64,000 bases of DNA, from assembly GCA_029216955.1 (NCBI GenBank), contig JANAVB010023996.1, forward strand, positions 14,944,180 through 15,008,179, given 5' to 3'. A model generated the notes under the pieces. It made no database searches and was not told the origin of the DNA. It saw only the letters and a program-made list of their open reading frames with translations. Both the position numbers and the translations under genes were made by a program. Source of the stretch: Iris pallida. Lineage: Eukaryota > Streptophyta > Magnoliopsida > Asparagales > Iridaceae. Positions 36,109 to 49,945 of the stretch are shown here, piece by piece (the stretch's first letter is position 1; each line of letters begins with the position of its first letter).

Positions 36109-37397
36109 TTTCAGAAGTGTAACGGTCACCTCCAATTGTGCCACAAAAGATGGAGCTAATTCCTCCAAACGTGCAATCAAAGCGCAACTCGTGCAACTTG
36201 ATTTTAAAATTAAAATTCAAAGTATTTCGAAACTTTAAATATTTTCAAGTTTTGAAAACTTTGAAGGGGGTCTTGTATGTCCTAAAAATCAAGTTGCATC
36301 TATCAAATAGGCAGAGATTATCAACTGCGCACCCTTCAAATGGACTGCACAGGAAACAGATTGCGCTACAAACCGAACGCACGAGCTGAACTGCGCTACC
36401 ACCAGAGCTCGCTACGCTGACGTGGTAATGCCATCATTACCTGACAAAGATCGGATCTTCTGACAGCCTGACAGCCTGAATACGAGGAGTCTATTCGTTT
36501 CTTGTGCAGCACAGCGCTCGAGAACAGCTGTACAACTTTAGCACAAACTGTTAGTCCAACAGCAGCACAGTTTGACCCAGCCTGAGTCCCAGCGCTATCC
36601 ATTGAAGCGCAGTCTGAAGCTAGCGCTCTTCGGTTAGTGCAATTCATTGAATAACTGACATTTATTATGTGACTTACATGCCATCAATTGCTCACCCGTA
36701 GCAACCGCCTGTACACGACCAAGCGTATTTCAATCAAACAATGCCACGCATCTGAATACAGTTAGCCCACGATCGAGCAACTGCCCAATAGGCCAGCACA
36801 ATTTACAGTCTGCGCAGTCTATCGCCAGCGCAGTTCATTTTGCGCAATCCAGAATAACTACAAATTAGTTATTTCTAGAACTCTATAAATAGAGTTTTAA
36901 GTCCTTCATTAAGGAAGGGGAGATCATTATTATCATCAAAGATCAGGAGTTCTTGTCCAAGTGCTTCTGCATTCTTCAGAGGCTATCGTCTTCAAAGTTT
37001 ACATCGTCCAAGGGATAAGCGATCGTCTTCAGATCGGATTCCTATAGTTGTACTTTTCCAGAATTCAATTGTAATTTTCTTACAAAGTTTGTGAAATAAA
37101 AGACTTTTATTTTTGCAAATAGGCTGTAGCACGGCCGTGGCCGCGCGTGGCGTCGCCCAGGGTGGCGTGAAGGCTGGGGGTGTCAGCGAGGCTTTAGGTT
37201 TAGGTTTTAATCTCCTCATCTCGATCTCTCTATTTATATGTCCTCTGCTATTCGGTTGTAAACCGGGAGGGGGGGTCGGGCCTCTGTGTTCGGCCAAGGG
37301 GTTTCCTTGGTGGGGCTGGGCTTTAGTATAGGCCGGGGCTTGGTTTTTTTGTTATTCTTTTCTTATTTCTTTTTCTTTTTATTTCATATTCATTTCC
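36109..37397. other. TGCGC-rich tract and LTR-like segment, no gene
   Basis: 36300-36850 is dense in TGCGC/GCGCA words in irregular spacing (for example CAGATTGCGC, GCGCAGTTCATTTTGCGC). The word CAGATTGCGC also occurs in the tandem repeat at 25310, suggesting common origin. 37110-37330 is GC-rich with GGGCC words. No supported coding sequence. Confidence 0.5.
36883..37100 (+). promoter_or_regulatory. TATA to AATAAA module (LTR- or pararetrovirus-like)
   Basis: CTATAAATAG at 36883-36892 followed by a CT-rich leader-like stretch and AATAAA at 37095-37100, about 210 bases later. Such close spacing of promoter and poly(A) signal is typical of the R region of LTRs and of plant pararetrovirus intergenic regions. 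No coding sequence of either kind was found next to it. Confidence 0.4.
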
Positions 37398-37404
37398 ATT
37401 ATAT

Positions 37405-37466
<62 letters not shown>

Positions 37467-37571
37467 TATACATATATGCCATAAATACAAGTATAACAGT
37501 AACATATTCTAAGTATATCATATTTACAATACGAAATCCTTAATTTATATACTAAAATCTATAAAAATAAA

Positions 37572-37610
<39 letters not shown>

Positions 37611-37623
37611 TATATATATATAA

Positions 37624-37711
<88 letters not shown>

Positions 37712-37743
37712 GCATAATGTATATATATGTTTATGGCTATATG

Positions 37744-37831
<88 letters not shown>

Positions 37832-37860
37832 ATATATATCTATATTATATATATTTTTTT
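37398..37860. repeat. (AT)n microsatellites
   Basis: Three long nearly pure AT runs (about 37398-37460, 37575-37708, 37752-37852) broken by short unique pieces. Length is probably unreliable in the assembly. Confidence 0.93.
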
Positions 37861-38387
37861 TTTTCACACATGTATATATAACCTAGATAATTCCCATAAA
37901 GTCCAAAATTTGTTATAGAAAATTATTTGCTATATTATCAAATAAAATATTATTATAAAAATTCTTAAATCAACCATTTAAATCAAATAAATAATAAAAA
38001 AATATTTCAACAATTTTCGATAAGCGGAGTTAAGATTTGAAATGAACTTGAATGTTGATTGATCGGTACGAGGAAAACTAGAAAAATTTCTTAGACTGGA
38101 TACTCAGGATGATGATATTGATATCATACGAGAGCGATCGAAAGAACCCTTGTGTATTAATTGTAAATAGAAATTAATGAATTTGGAAGGTATGAAATGG
38201 TAAGCGAAATTCGAATATAGATACGTGCGAATATTGATTGAGGCATTGATGTAAGTCAGGTTTCAGAGATAGGTTGAGGAGGGGTAACACTGGGTTTCGA
38301 CTAGGAGACGACGAACGAATGAATGACATATGAAATTTTGATTCAAAATTTATTGAGGATACCACTCGGTGGTTTGCCCTAGAACTA
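37861..38387. other. Probable interior of the older LTR element
   Basis: AT-rich, no open gene. By its position next to the chromovirus target site (flank ending AACTA), it should continue directly into 50970-51191, the tail of the older element. Confidence 0.45.
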
Positions 38388-39652
38388 TGTCACGACCCGC
38401 ACCCCCTAAAGGGCCATGACGCACCCAGCCCAGCCCTCACCGAAAAATCGGCGTGGAACGCTGTATCTTTCTACTCTAAACGTTTTATATATATAACAAA
38501 ACCTGTCGAGAATATGTCAACTCCGAACGGAGGACAAGCATGAATATATATATATATATATATATAGTACTCAACACGACTCTAAGATAACAAAGTAAAG
38601 ACTGAAAGATAAAGACATAAGACGATATAAAATAATAACCTGTCAAGTCCAACACAAGAATATATACAAGTCTAAGTCTCTAATACAGTCCATAATAATA
38701 AATCTCAAAGTAGCTGGAGACAATGTCCAGTACAAAGACCTACTCTAAACTAAGTAATAGTAGGGTCCGTCAGGCGGAGCTAAGCCCTGCTGGACCAAAG
38801 TCTCCAAGTCTATGCCCACAACGTCATTCGGACCGTAGTAGGTACTGTAGTCTCCCTCATCTGCATCTGTAATATTTTCAACATATCCTGTCAGGATGGA
38901 ACGAGTACAATCTACTAACAGCAGTTCACAAGATATGATAAAAGCTACAAGACTGTAAATAGATAGTATATACAAGAAAATCATGGAATGTACATGTGAA
39001 TATCATGGCAAGGTAAGTTGTAAATCTAGAGCTAGAACAAGGCAAGTAAACTGATCATGGCATGTACGAGAATCAAGAACCATATCTCTAGGTGTGTGAG
39101 ACTAGCTGCAATATGTGACCGGCTTGGGAACTTGCACAAAATAGTAACAGCCTGGCTAATCATATAGGGTGTATGATCAACACTCACAATCAATAGTGCA
39201 CAATGGATGCACAATAGGCTTTGACCACATATCTACACTTACTACTTACTCCCCGCCCCCGACTGGTAGGATGGATCCAAGCAAGACACGTTATGACACA
39301 AGATTCTACGAGAAGGGAGCAAGTTTCCTCAGAATCGGTGTCCATATACTGCACAATACTACAAGGAAGCTTGCACAAGATATACCAAGATACGAGGAAT
39401 AACATCTCATGTCAGATCCATGAATACCAATCCGTGTGACCAATGAGTCGAGAACAAGCATATCTACACTAATTACATGAATTATAACAATCATCGTAAA
39501 TTGGAAAAGTGTCAGAGAATATACTCGCCAGAAATATGATATGGTACGTCAACCGAGCAAATGCAGCGTCTCGAGGACCTATAGAGAACAAGACGTATCA
39601 ATACTATGTTTAGGAAGTAAAATCAATCAATTTGAATCCTATTAAGTTATTC

Positions 39653-39957
39653 TAGTCAAGACGCATCAAACTAGACTGTACGCGGTCAACCTAAGTCATA
39701 TTAGGTCTAGCTAGGTCATACTAGGTCAACGCAAGTCAACGAATTAATCTAGGTCAATTTGAGTCATAGTTGACTTTCGAATCAACCGGTCAACTCTAGT
39801 CAACCATGGTCAACTCTGGTCAACCCTAGGTCACTGGTGACTATAGTTGACTTTAGTCAACTGTCCAAGTTAAATGGAATTTGGAACTAAATTGGGTAAA
39901 GTGTTGACCCATAGTTAACTTTAGTCTAAAAGTCAACCGTGGTCAACCGGGTCCAAG
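39653..39957 (-). promoter_or_regulatory. W-box-like TTGAC cluster in the 3' LTR
   Basis: Same dense GTCAA/TTGAC cluster as 48495-48796, with a few cores lost by point changes. Confidence 0.5.
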
Positions 39958-40659
39958 ACTAGGTTTAGACGGCTATTCTACTCATTACCAACCTCTACAA
40001 CCCATATCCAGTCCATCTTGGACTTGGAAACTCAAATCTTGGCCATGGGCCAATTTTCTATTTTACCCTTAAAAGGGTAAAATTCTACCTTCGCGATTAT
40101 CTAGTTAGCCTACTATGCTTGATATTTTGACCCGATCTCCCCAGGGTAGTATGATACTAGCCTATACATATATTACCTACCAAATACCTAGGTAACATGG
40201 ACGTTTAGTCCATGATACGCCCGTTGCCAAAATCTTGACTATTTCAAGATACCACTGATACGGCGCGATACCGGCGCCCTACGACCCCGATTTCCACTCG
40301 GGAGCCTACCCGTAAAATCTAATTCACGTACCTAGGCCTACATCAAGTTTCGTCGCGATCCGATACTCGGAACTCGATTTCGCTCTCTAACTCGATTTTT
40401 TTTCTTTTTCCTATTCTACTTCCCTTCTTCCTAATCTTCATATTTCTCAATTCTTCTTCTTCTAACTTCTTCTTCTTATTCTTCTAACTCTAATTCTTCT
40501 TCTTAGCCTCTTCCTCACTATCTTCTTCTAGTTTCTAACTTCTCTAATTTTCTTCTTCACCAACTTCTTTCTCATTCTTTCTTCTAATTCTAATATATCT
40601 TCTTCTTCTTATTCCTCCTATTCTACTAATCCTTCTTCTCAACTTCTACTATCTATCTA

Positions 40660-40785
40660 CTATTATCTATCTATCTATCTATATATAATATAATATATCT
40701 TATATATATATATATATATATAATAAATTATATATATATACATGTATATATTTGGGGGATTTTATTGGGGTTAAATGGCAAGAAA

Positions 40786-40816
<31 letters not shown>

Positions 40817-40974
40817 CTGCTAAGGCAGCTTACAGCTGCTGTGCTGCTGCTGTTCACAGCAGCAGCTATGCAGCTGCTACTACTACTGCAGTTCATTCTT
40901 CTTCTTTTTCTTTTTCACTTCTCCTTCACTTCCTCCTCTACTACTCCCTCTCCATAATATAATATATAATATAT

Positions 40975-41011
<37 letters not shown>

Positions 41012-41030
41012 TATTATATATATTATTACC

Positions 41031-41072
<42 letters not shown>

Positions 41073-41214
41073 TATATTACCCAAACCACACTCATCTATA
41101 TATATATATACATACACACACACATCTCCATATACATATATATTACACACAACGTATATTTATATATACATACATAGCACATACACATATCCATATATAT
41201 ATATATATATATAT

Positions 41215-41245
<31 letters not shown>

Positions 41246-41430
41246 CCAACACAACACAACACACACACCCTCACTCTCTCCACCACACACAAACACCACC
41301 ACACCATTCTCTCATCCACACACAAATACACATCAACATATATATACATATACATATATATATATATAAATTATATATATATTATAATATATATATTATA
41401 TATATATATATATATATAATATACCATTCA
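40660..41430. repeat. Microsatellite-rich part of the 3' LTR
   Basis: (CTAT)n, (AT)n, a long poly-G, CTG-rich and (CA)n tracts. Open frames here are simple-sequence artefacts. Confidence 0.9.
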
Positions 41431-42075
41431 ATATATTAAACTCCTAATTAAACCTCAACCTAAATTTCTATGAAATCCTAAAAATTTATGGGCAAATGGG
41501 GAGAATCTCATCCTCTCTTTAATTATTGTGAAGCAATAAATGGAATAGAGAAATTTATTAGGGATTTAAATGTATACTTAGGTTCTTGGAGAGAGAGAGA
41601 GCTTGGAAAGAAAAGATTTTTGAAAGAGAGAGAGAGAGAGAGCTTGAGACTTAATGAAGAATAAGGGGGGGGGGGGGGGCTCTCTCTTGTGGCCGGCCAT
41701 GGCATTAGTGGGTTTGGGTTGGGGATCCACTAGCCCCCAACCCATTAGGCTTAGTTTGGTTCTATTTGAATTCGGTTTGGTTCGGTTCGTTTCGGTTTAA
41801 CTCTAACTAATTAAATTAGCCTCTATAATGACTAATTAAGCCATAAAAGTTGGGTTTATGATTTCTAGCCTAATTATGATGGCATGTGGCAAAGCCAAGC
41901 TAGTATGTGGGTCCCACTAGGGTCCAGGCTACCCGGGTCTCCAAATTGAGTCCGAATTGGTAAAATTCAAACCGACTCAATAAATTCCTAAAAATCATAT
42001 AAAATCAAATAAAATTCCTAAAAATTATAAAACTTGAAATAACAAAATACTCCTAATTTGAAAACTGGGGTACAA

Positions 42076-42115
42076 ATCTACCCTCCTTAAAAAATTTCGT
42101 CCTCGAAATTGAATG
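42076..42115 (-). promoter_or_regulatory. Polypurine tract region of the Tekay-like element
   Basis: Minus-strand TTTCGAGGACGAAATTTT then AAGGAGGGTAGATTTG directly before the 3' LTR, the usual plant chromovirus arrangement. Confidence 0.8.
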
Positions 42116-42168
42116 AGAACTACACAGCAATCATGAACAGAACAAGGAAGAAAAAGAAAGAATTTACC

Positions 42169-45100
42169 TCAAGGCTCGAAGAGATATGGGAATCGCTCCC
42201 GCATGTCGTCCTCCCTCTCCCAGTAGACTCACTTGAGAGTGGTGTCTCCATGCCACGCGAACCAAAAGAATGACCTGGTTCCGGAGCACCTTCTCTCTTC
42301 GTCCAAGATCTCGACCGGCTTCTCTGGATAGCTGAGTGTCGGTCCCACCTCGATCTCGAGTGGTCTAAGACGTGACTAGGATCTGCCACGTACCGTCTCA
42401 GCTGCGACACGTGGACACACTGTGCACTCCCTCTAGTACAGACGTAACTCCAGTCGGTAAGCCACTGCACCGACCCTGCCCAGGATACGGAATGGTCCGA
42501 TGTATCGTGGACTAAGCTTCCCGTCGCCACCAAAACGAATCGTGCCACGTGTCGGAGAAATTCGCAGAAAGACAAGATCACCAACCTAGAATAAAACACA
42601 AGACTTAGAGCTTGATCTAAACAATCACAATCAGACTCAATACTAGAAAAATCTAAACTATACCTCAAACTCCAATGGCCTCCGGTGGCTATCGCCCAAT
42701 GCCGCTGCCTATCTTCGCCACCCGAAGTCGATCTCTGATAACCCTGACCTTCTCTGCAGCATCCACTACCATCTCTGGGCTAAGCAAAACCCTCTCGCCG
42801 ATATCATCCCAAAACAAGGGAGTACGGCACCTCCGTCCGTATAGAGCCTCGAAAGGTGACATCTCTATACTGGCTTGGTAGCTGTTGTTGTAAGTAAACT
42901 CTACCAAGTGAAGGTGGTCCTCCCAAGATCCCCGAAGTCCAAGACACAGTACGCAGCATATCCTCGAGGGTCTGAATCGTCCTCTCCGATTGCCCATCTG
43001 TCTGGAGTATATGCGTACTGAACTTGAGCGATGTGCCCAAGCTAAGATGTAAACTCTGCCAGAAGTGGGAAGTGAATCGGCTGTCCCGATCCGAGACTAT
43101 ACTCACTGGAACCCCCGTGTAATCGGACTATCTGTCGTACGTACATCTCGGCCAACCTCTCCGTCGACAAACCCACTTTGAAAGGCAAAAAGTGGGCCGA
43201 TTTGGTCAATCGATCAACAATAACCCAAATCGCATCCTTTCCTCCTGGAGAGCGCGGAAGCCCAGATACAAAGTCCATAGTGATATGCTCCCACTTCCAC
43301 TCAGGAATGGGTAGTGGCTGGAGCAATCCACCGGGTCTCTGCCTCCCGGCCTTCACCTGCTGGCACACTAAGCATCTCGAAACGAACTGAGCCACCTCAC
43401 GTTTCATGCCATACCACCAAACATGCTGTCTCAAGTCTCTATACATCTTGTTGGCTCCTGGATGCATAGAGTACTGAGAACGGTGCGCCTCCTGAAGAAC
43501 CTCCTCCCGAAGTCCTCTGCTCGGCACGCACAATCTGGTACCATGCCTCAACGACCCATCCCCTGCTAAAAAGAACTCATCCAACAGCCCTATCTGGACC
43601 TGCTCCCTGATGACCCTCAGAGCCTCATCCTCAAACTAAGCTGCCCTGACTCTCTCCATCAGCTCCGACTGCACCTGCAGACCCCACATCTGTGCCTCGA
43701 ACCCAGGAACTATCACCTCTATGCCCAAGCTCTCCAGATCAGCCAGAAGGTGACGATCCATCGTCGAACACATGGCCACGGGATACCTGCTCAAAGCATC
43801 CGCAACCACGTTGGCTTTCCCCGGATGGTACTGTAAGAATATATCAAAATCCTTCATCAGCTCTAACCATCGCCTCTGCCTCATATTCAGCTCCTTCTGG
43901 GTAAACACGTACTTCAAGCTCTTGTGGTCAGTATAGATCTCCACACGCTCTCTGTACAGATAGTGTTTCCATAGCTTCAAAGCAAAGATGACCGCTGCCA
44001 GCTCCAGATCGTGGGTAGGGTAATTCCTCTCATGAGGACGTAACTGCCTAGATGCTTAGGAAACCACCTTCCCGTGCTGCTGAAGCACACAACCCAAACC
44101 CCGTCCTGAAGCATCACTGTAGATCGTATAACCACCAGATCCAGATAGCAGCGTCAAGATAGGAGCTGTAGTCAACCTCGCCTTCAGCTCCTCGAAGGCG
44201 GCCTGGCACTCATCGGACCAAACAAACTCCTCGTCCTTCCTGGTTAGGCTGGTCATCGGCTGGGCAATCCTGGAAAAGTCTTGCACGAACCTCCGGTAGT
44301 AACCTGCCAGACCCAGAAAACTCTGAACCTCTGCTACTGAGCTCGGCGTAGACCAGGACTCCACTGCAGAAATCTTCTTCGGATCCACTGAAATTCCCTC
44401 GCCAGAGACAACATGGCCTAGGAACTCCACGCGATCCAAAAAGAACTCGTACTTGGACAGCTTCCCATACAGCTGCTCCCTCCTAAGAGGGTCCAACACA
44501 ATCCTCAGGTGCTCCTCGTGCTCCTCTGGTGTCTTCGAATAGATGAGAATGTCATCAATGAAGACCACCATGAACTTGTCAAGGTACTGGTAAAATACCT
44601 TGTTTATCAAGTTCATGAATACCACCGGGGCATTGGTCAACCCAAACGGCATGACGGTATACTCATACTGGCCATAGCGGGTCCGAAAGGCAGTCTTCAG
44701 AATGTCATCCCGCTTTAACCTTCAGCTGATGGTACCCGGTACGTAAGTCAATCTTCGAGAACACCCTCGTGCCGCTCAACTGGTCGAACAAGTCATCAAT
44801 CCTCGGCAAAGGATACTTGTTCTTGATGGTAAGGTTGTTGAGCGCCCTGTAATCAATGCATAGACGTACCGTACCATCCTTCTTGGGGATAAAAAGAACT
44901 GGCGCGCCCCAAGTTGAAGAACTAGATCGAATAAAGCCCTTGTCCTCCGGCTCGTCGACCTGCTTCTTCAGCTCCGCTAACTCGCTATTGTTGATTCTAT
45001 AGACGTGCTGGGAGATAGGCTTAGCGCCCGGCACTAGGTCTATAGAAAACTCAACATCACGATCTGGCGGCATCCCGGGCAGCTCCTCGGGAAAGACATC

Positions 45101-46954
45101 CAAGAACTCAGCAATAAGAGGATGTGGCAACACCGGCCCCGCCAACAAAGCTCCGCAGAATCCATCACCCTGTTCCACTGCACCCCTGGTGAACTCATAC
45201 TCCGGCTCTCCCAGCAGCCTAAACAGAATCCTGCCCCCTCTGCAGTCGATGCTAATGTGGTGCATGCTCAACCAGTCCATACCGAGTACCACATCGTAAC
45301 TCGGAAGTGGCATTACGAGCAAAAATGCACTCAGCTCCCGGCCTCTCAAAGAAACTCTCCGCCCCTTGCAAACATTATCAACTAGGATGATGCCATTCCC
45401 AGTCATAATCTTGCAAGTCCTACCAAGATACTCAGCAATAATATTGTGCCTAATAGCAAAAGAAACAGACACAAAGCTGTGCATAGCACCAGAATCAAAT
45501 AAGGCCAAAGCTAGAAAAGAATCGAGCAGAATAGAACCTGCGACAACATCTACGACATGCTCCATCTCCTCGGCTGCAAGAGCAAAGGCTCTACCCTGAC
45601 CACCCCTCTGCTGGCGGTGCTAAACAAACTGCTGCTACTGAGTCGAAAGTGGACCCCGCTGCTGAACTACCGGCACACTAGCTGGTGCCCTCTGAACGGG
45701 TGCCCTCTGAGCTGCTCCATCTGCACGAGAGTTCTTGGGACACTCCCGCATCTGATGCCCAGCGGCACCGTAAAAGAGACACAGCCCCAGCCTCCTCCTA
45801 TAGAACTCGAAGAGGTGATCGGGCTTCTTACAGAAGTGGCACGGTGGATCATCCTGTCCCGGACGCTGCTGACCCCTCTGGACAGACGCTCTAGCCTGCC
45901 CCTGCTGCTGGTGATGCTGGAACGACTGATGCTGAAGCTGAGGGCGCTTAGCAGCCCCTGCGCTGCTAGTAGCCCCCGAGAAATGATCACGCTCCCTCTT
46001 GGGCTTCAGGCCCCACTCCCGCTCTACCTTGCGGGCCTTCGCGTAGATCTGGGTATAAGTCTCATAGAAGGAGGGAATGAGGTGCTTGATATCCCAAGGG
46101 AGTCCCTCCCTGAACTGGCTCGCCCTGATCTCCGGGTCTCAAACCATATACTCTGCGTATCGGCTCAGACGGCCGAACTCCGCTGCGTACTCCTCCATCG
46201 ATAGACTGCCCTGCTGCAGATCCTGGAACTGTCGCACCAGGTCAATCTTGTCCGTGGGGGAAAAGAACTTCTCCCTGAAGAGGAGCATGAACTCTGCCCA
46301 AGTATGGCCCTCTCCAGCTAGGGCTGGCTCGTTTCTGAACCACGTGCGCACAATGTCTAGCAACTGCAAACCTACCGCCTCGACCTTCAGGTCGTCTGCC
46401 AGGCGGCAGGCCCTCATCTGCCGCTCGAGATCCTCGAGCCAATCGTCTGCATAGACCACACCCTCGATCCCGCTAAAGTCACGGGACCCGAGCTTCTTGA
46501 AGTCCTGGATATCCCCGTACCTCGGTCGCGTCCCCGGATGAGGAGCCCTCTGCTCCACGGCTGCAAGGGCCAACTGATGGGCATCCTCCATGCCCTGACG
46601 TATCGCATTTGTCTGCCTCTGCTGAGCCTCGGCCTGGGCTCTCTGAGTCTCCAGTATCTGCTGGAGGAAGGTAAGCATCTGCCCCATATCTGTAGGCAGA
46701 GGAGGTGGAGGTGGAAGTACGGCTGCAACTGGCGGAGGAATCCGCTGCGCAGGAGGAGGAAGAGCGCCCCCGACAGCTCCCGGCACTACGGGAAGAGCAC
46801 CCGTAACCCCAGGGACTGTCATCGAGGTAGCTGGAGGAGTACCCCCAAGAGCACCAACAGAAGTCCCATCTGCGGGGGAAGTGACCGGAGCCTGCCCGCC
46901 AGAGGTGGCAGACATCTCCGTCTCCCCGTGCTCCTCGCCAGGAGAATGAGTCAT
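42169..46954 (-). pseudogene. Tekay-like gag-pol, multiply disrupted
   Basis: Gag starts at the ATG at 46954 and is open to a TGA at 46139-46141. The zinc knuckles near 45735-45840 have lost cysteines (CHFCKKPDH, then F where C is expected; CLFYGAAGHQMREC with Y for C). Protease shows LFDSGA (45485). RT has [14 protein letters not shown] and FIDDIL (about 44550). RNase H has YSDASG and TDHKSL (43930). Integrase has ITMDFV (43275), SDRDSRF (43090) and DGQSERT (42990), then YIGPFRIL (42470). The end is a chromodomain-like segment (42175-42335: PVEILDEE, WHGDTTLK, VYWEREDDMRERFPYLF) before a TGA at 42169. Frameshifts lie near 44715, 43130, 42930 and 42362, and several in-frame stops fit C-to-T change. 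Confidence 0.9.
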
Positions 46955-47190
46955 CACTATCCTGGAGACAAATTGAAAAGAAGATATCAATATGGCACAT
47001 GAAGGCAATATCAAAGGAGGACAGCTAGAATGCAGTAAATCAATATCAAAGACGGTAAGCAAGATAAGCAAGAAAAGATCCTACTGTGATTGAGCACTCT
47101 TAACCTACTACCTCCTATGTGTAACACAGGCTCGTAGTCAACACTCTAAGACGAGTGCCGCCACGACATCGCACTAATCGCGACTTCAGG

Positions 47191-47207
47191 ACCTGCGTGG
47201 GCCACCA
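47191..47207 (-). promoter_or_regulatory. Putative primer-binding site of the Tekay-like element
   Basis: Minus-strand TGGTGGCCCACGCAGGT, 8 bases from the 5' LTR boundary at 47216. Confidence 0.45.
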
Positions 47208-48494
47208 CTAAAACGTGTCACGACCCGCACCCGCTAAAAGGGCACGTGACGCGACAACGCCCAGCCCTCACCAAAAAATCGGCGTGGAACGCTGTAGATT
47301 TTTCTACTCTAAACAGTTTATATATATAACAAAAACCTGTCGAGAATATGGTCAACTCCGAATGGAGGACAAGCAATGAATATATATATATGAGTACTCA
47401 ATCACGACTCTAAGATAATAAAGTAAAGACTGAAAGATAAAGACAATAAGACGATAATAAAATAATAATCTGTCAAGTCCAACACAAGAATATATACAAG
47501 TCTAAGTCTCTAATACAGTCCATAATAATAACAGTCTCAAAAGTAGCTGGAGACAATGTCCAGTACAAAAGACCTACTCTAACTAAGTAATAGGTAGGGT
47601 CTCGTCAGGCGGAGCTAAGCCCTGCTGGACCAAAGTCTCCAAGTCTATGCCCACTACGTCATCCAGACCGTAGTAGGTACTGTAGTCTCCCTCATCTGCA
47701 TCTTTAATATTTTCAACATATCCTGTCAGGATGGAACGAGTACAATCTACTAACAGCAGTTCACAAGATATGATAAAAGCTACAAGACTGTAAATAGATA
47801 GTATATACAAGAAAATCATAGAATGTACATGTGAATATCATGGCAAAGTAAGCTGTAAATCTAGAGCTAGAACAAGGCAAGTAAACTGATCATGGCATGT
47901 ACGAGAATCAAGAACCATATCTCTAGGTGTGTGAGAACTAGCTGCAATATGTGGCCGGCTTGGGAACTTACACAAAATCGTAACAGGCCTGGCTAATCAT
48001 ACGTGGGGTGTATGATCAACACTCATAATCAATAGGTGCACAATGGGTGCACAATAGGCTTTGACCACATATCTACACTAATACTCCCCGCCCCCGATTG
48101 GTAGGATGGATCCAAGCAAGACACGTTATGACACGGGATTCTACGAGAAGGGAGCAAGTCTCCTCGAGAATCGGTGTCCATGTACTGCACAAGTACTATA
48201 AGGGAGCTTGCACAAGATATACCAAGATAACGAGGAATAACATCTCATGTCGGGATCCATGAATACCAATCCGTGTGACCAATGTGTCGAAAACAAGCAT
48301 ATCTACACTAATTACATGAATTATAACAATCATCGTAAATTGGAAAAGTTTCAAAGAATGTACTCGCCTAAAATATGATATGGTACGTCAACCGGAGCAA
48401 ATGCAGCGTCTCGAGGACCTATAGAGAACAAGACGTATCAATACTATGTTTAGGAAGTAAAATCAAATCAATTTGAATCCTATTAAGTCATTCT

Positions 48495-48796
48495 AGGTCA
48501 AGACGCGTCAAACTAAACTGTACGAGGTCAACCTAAGTCATATTAGGTCTAGCTAGGTCATACTAGGTCAACGCAAGTCAAACGGAATTAATCTAGGTCA
48601 ATTTGAGTCAACAGTTGACTTTCGGTCAACCGGTCAACTCTGGTCAACCGTGGTCAACTCGGGTCAACCCTAGGTCACTGGTGACTAATAGTTGACTTTT
48701 AGTCAACTGTCCAAGTTAAATGGAATTTGGAACTAAATTGGGTAAAGTGTTGACCCATAGTTGACTTTTAGTCTAAAAAGTCAACCGTGGTCAACC
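48495..48796 (-). promoter_or_regulatory. W-box-like TTGAC cluster in the 5' LTR
   Basis: About 19 TTGAC/GTCAA cores in 300 bases, present in all LTR copies of this family. WRKY response is inferred from motif only. Confidence 0.5.
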
Positions 48797-49524
48797 GGGT
48801 CCAAGACTAGGTTTAGATGGCTAATTCTACTCATTACCAACCTCTACAACCCATATCCAAGTCCATCTTGGACTTGGAAACTCAAATCTTGGCCATGGGC
48901 CAATTCCCTATTTTACCCTTAAAAAGGGTAAAATTCTACCTTCGGCGATTATCTAGTTAGCCTACCTATGCTTGATATTTTGACCCGATCTCCCCAGGGT
49001 AGTATGATACTAGCCTATACATATATTACCTACCATAATACCTAGGTAACGTGGACGTTTAGTCCATGATACGACCCGTTGCCAAAATCTTGACTATTTC
49101 AAGATACGCACTGATACGGCGCGATACCGGCGCCCTACGACCCCGATTTCCACTCGAGATCCTACCCGCAAAATCTAATTCACGTAACCAAGGCCTACGT
49201 CAAGTTTCGTCGCGATCCGATACTCGGAACTCGATTTCGCTCTCTAACTCGATTTTCTCCTTTTCCTATTCTACTTCCCTTCTTCCTAATCTTCCTATTT
49301 CTCTAATTCTTCTTCTTCTAACTTCTTCTTCTTATTCTTCTAACTCTAATTCTTCATCTTAGCCTCTTCCTCACTATTCCCCTTCTAGTTTCTAACTTCT
49401 CTTAATTTTCTTCTTCACCAACTTCTTTCTCATTCTTTCTTCTCATTCTAATTCTCTTCTTCTTCTTATTCCTCCTATTCTACTAATCCTTCTTCTCAAC
49501 TTCTACTTATCTAACTAACTTATT

Positions 49525-49543
49525 ATCTATCTATCTATCTATC

Positions 49544-49604
<61 letters not shown>

Positions 49605-49765
49605 ATATATTAGGGAGGGTTTTATTGGGGTTAAATGGCAAGAAAGGGGAGGGGGATGGCTGCTAAGGCAGCTGCTACAGCTGCTGTGCTGCTGCTACTA
49701 CTGCTGCAGTTCATTCTTCTTCTTCTTCTTTCACTTCTCCTTCACTTCCTTCTCTACTCACCTCT

Positions 49766-49839
<74 letters not shown>

Positions 49840-49885
49840 CTATATATATAAAAAAAAAAATCTAGATATCTATATATCTATCTAT

Positions 49886-49945
<60 letters not shown>

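Larger units (their letters stand above)
38388..42075 (-). mobile_element. 3' LTR of the Tekay-like element
   Basis: Plus-strand ends TGTCACGACCCGC and GGGGTACA. Matches 47216-50969 but with many small indels, a 30-base G run near 40787-40816 where the partner has a broken G tract, and different microsatellite lengths. Either older divergence or poorer consensus. Confidence 0.85.
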
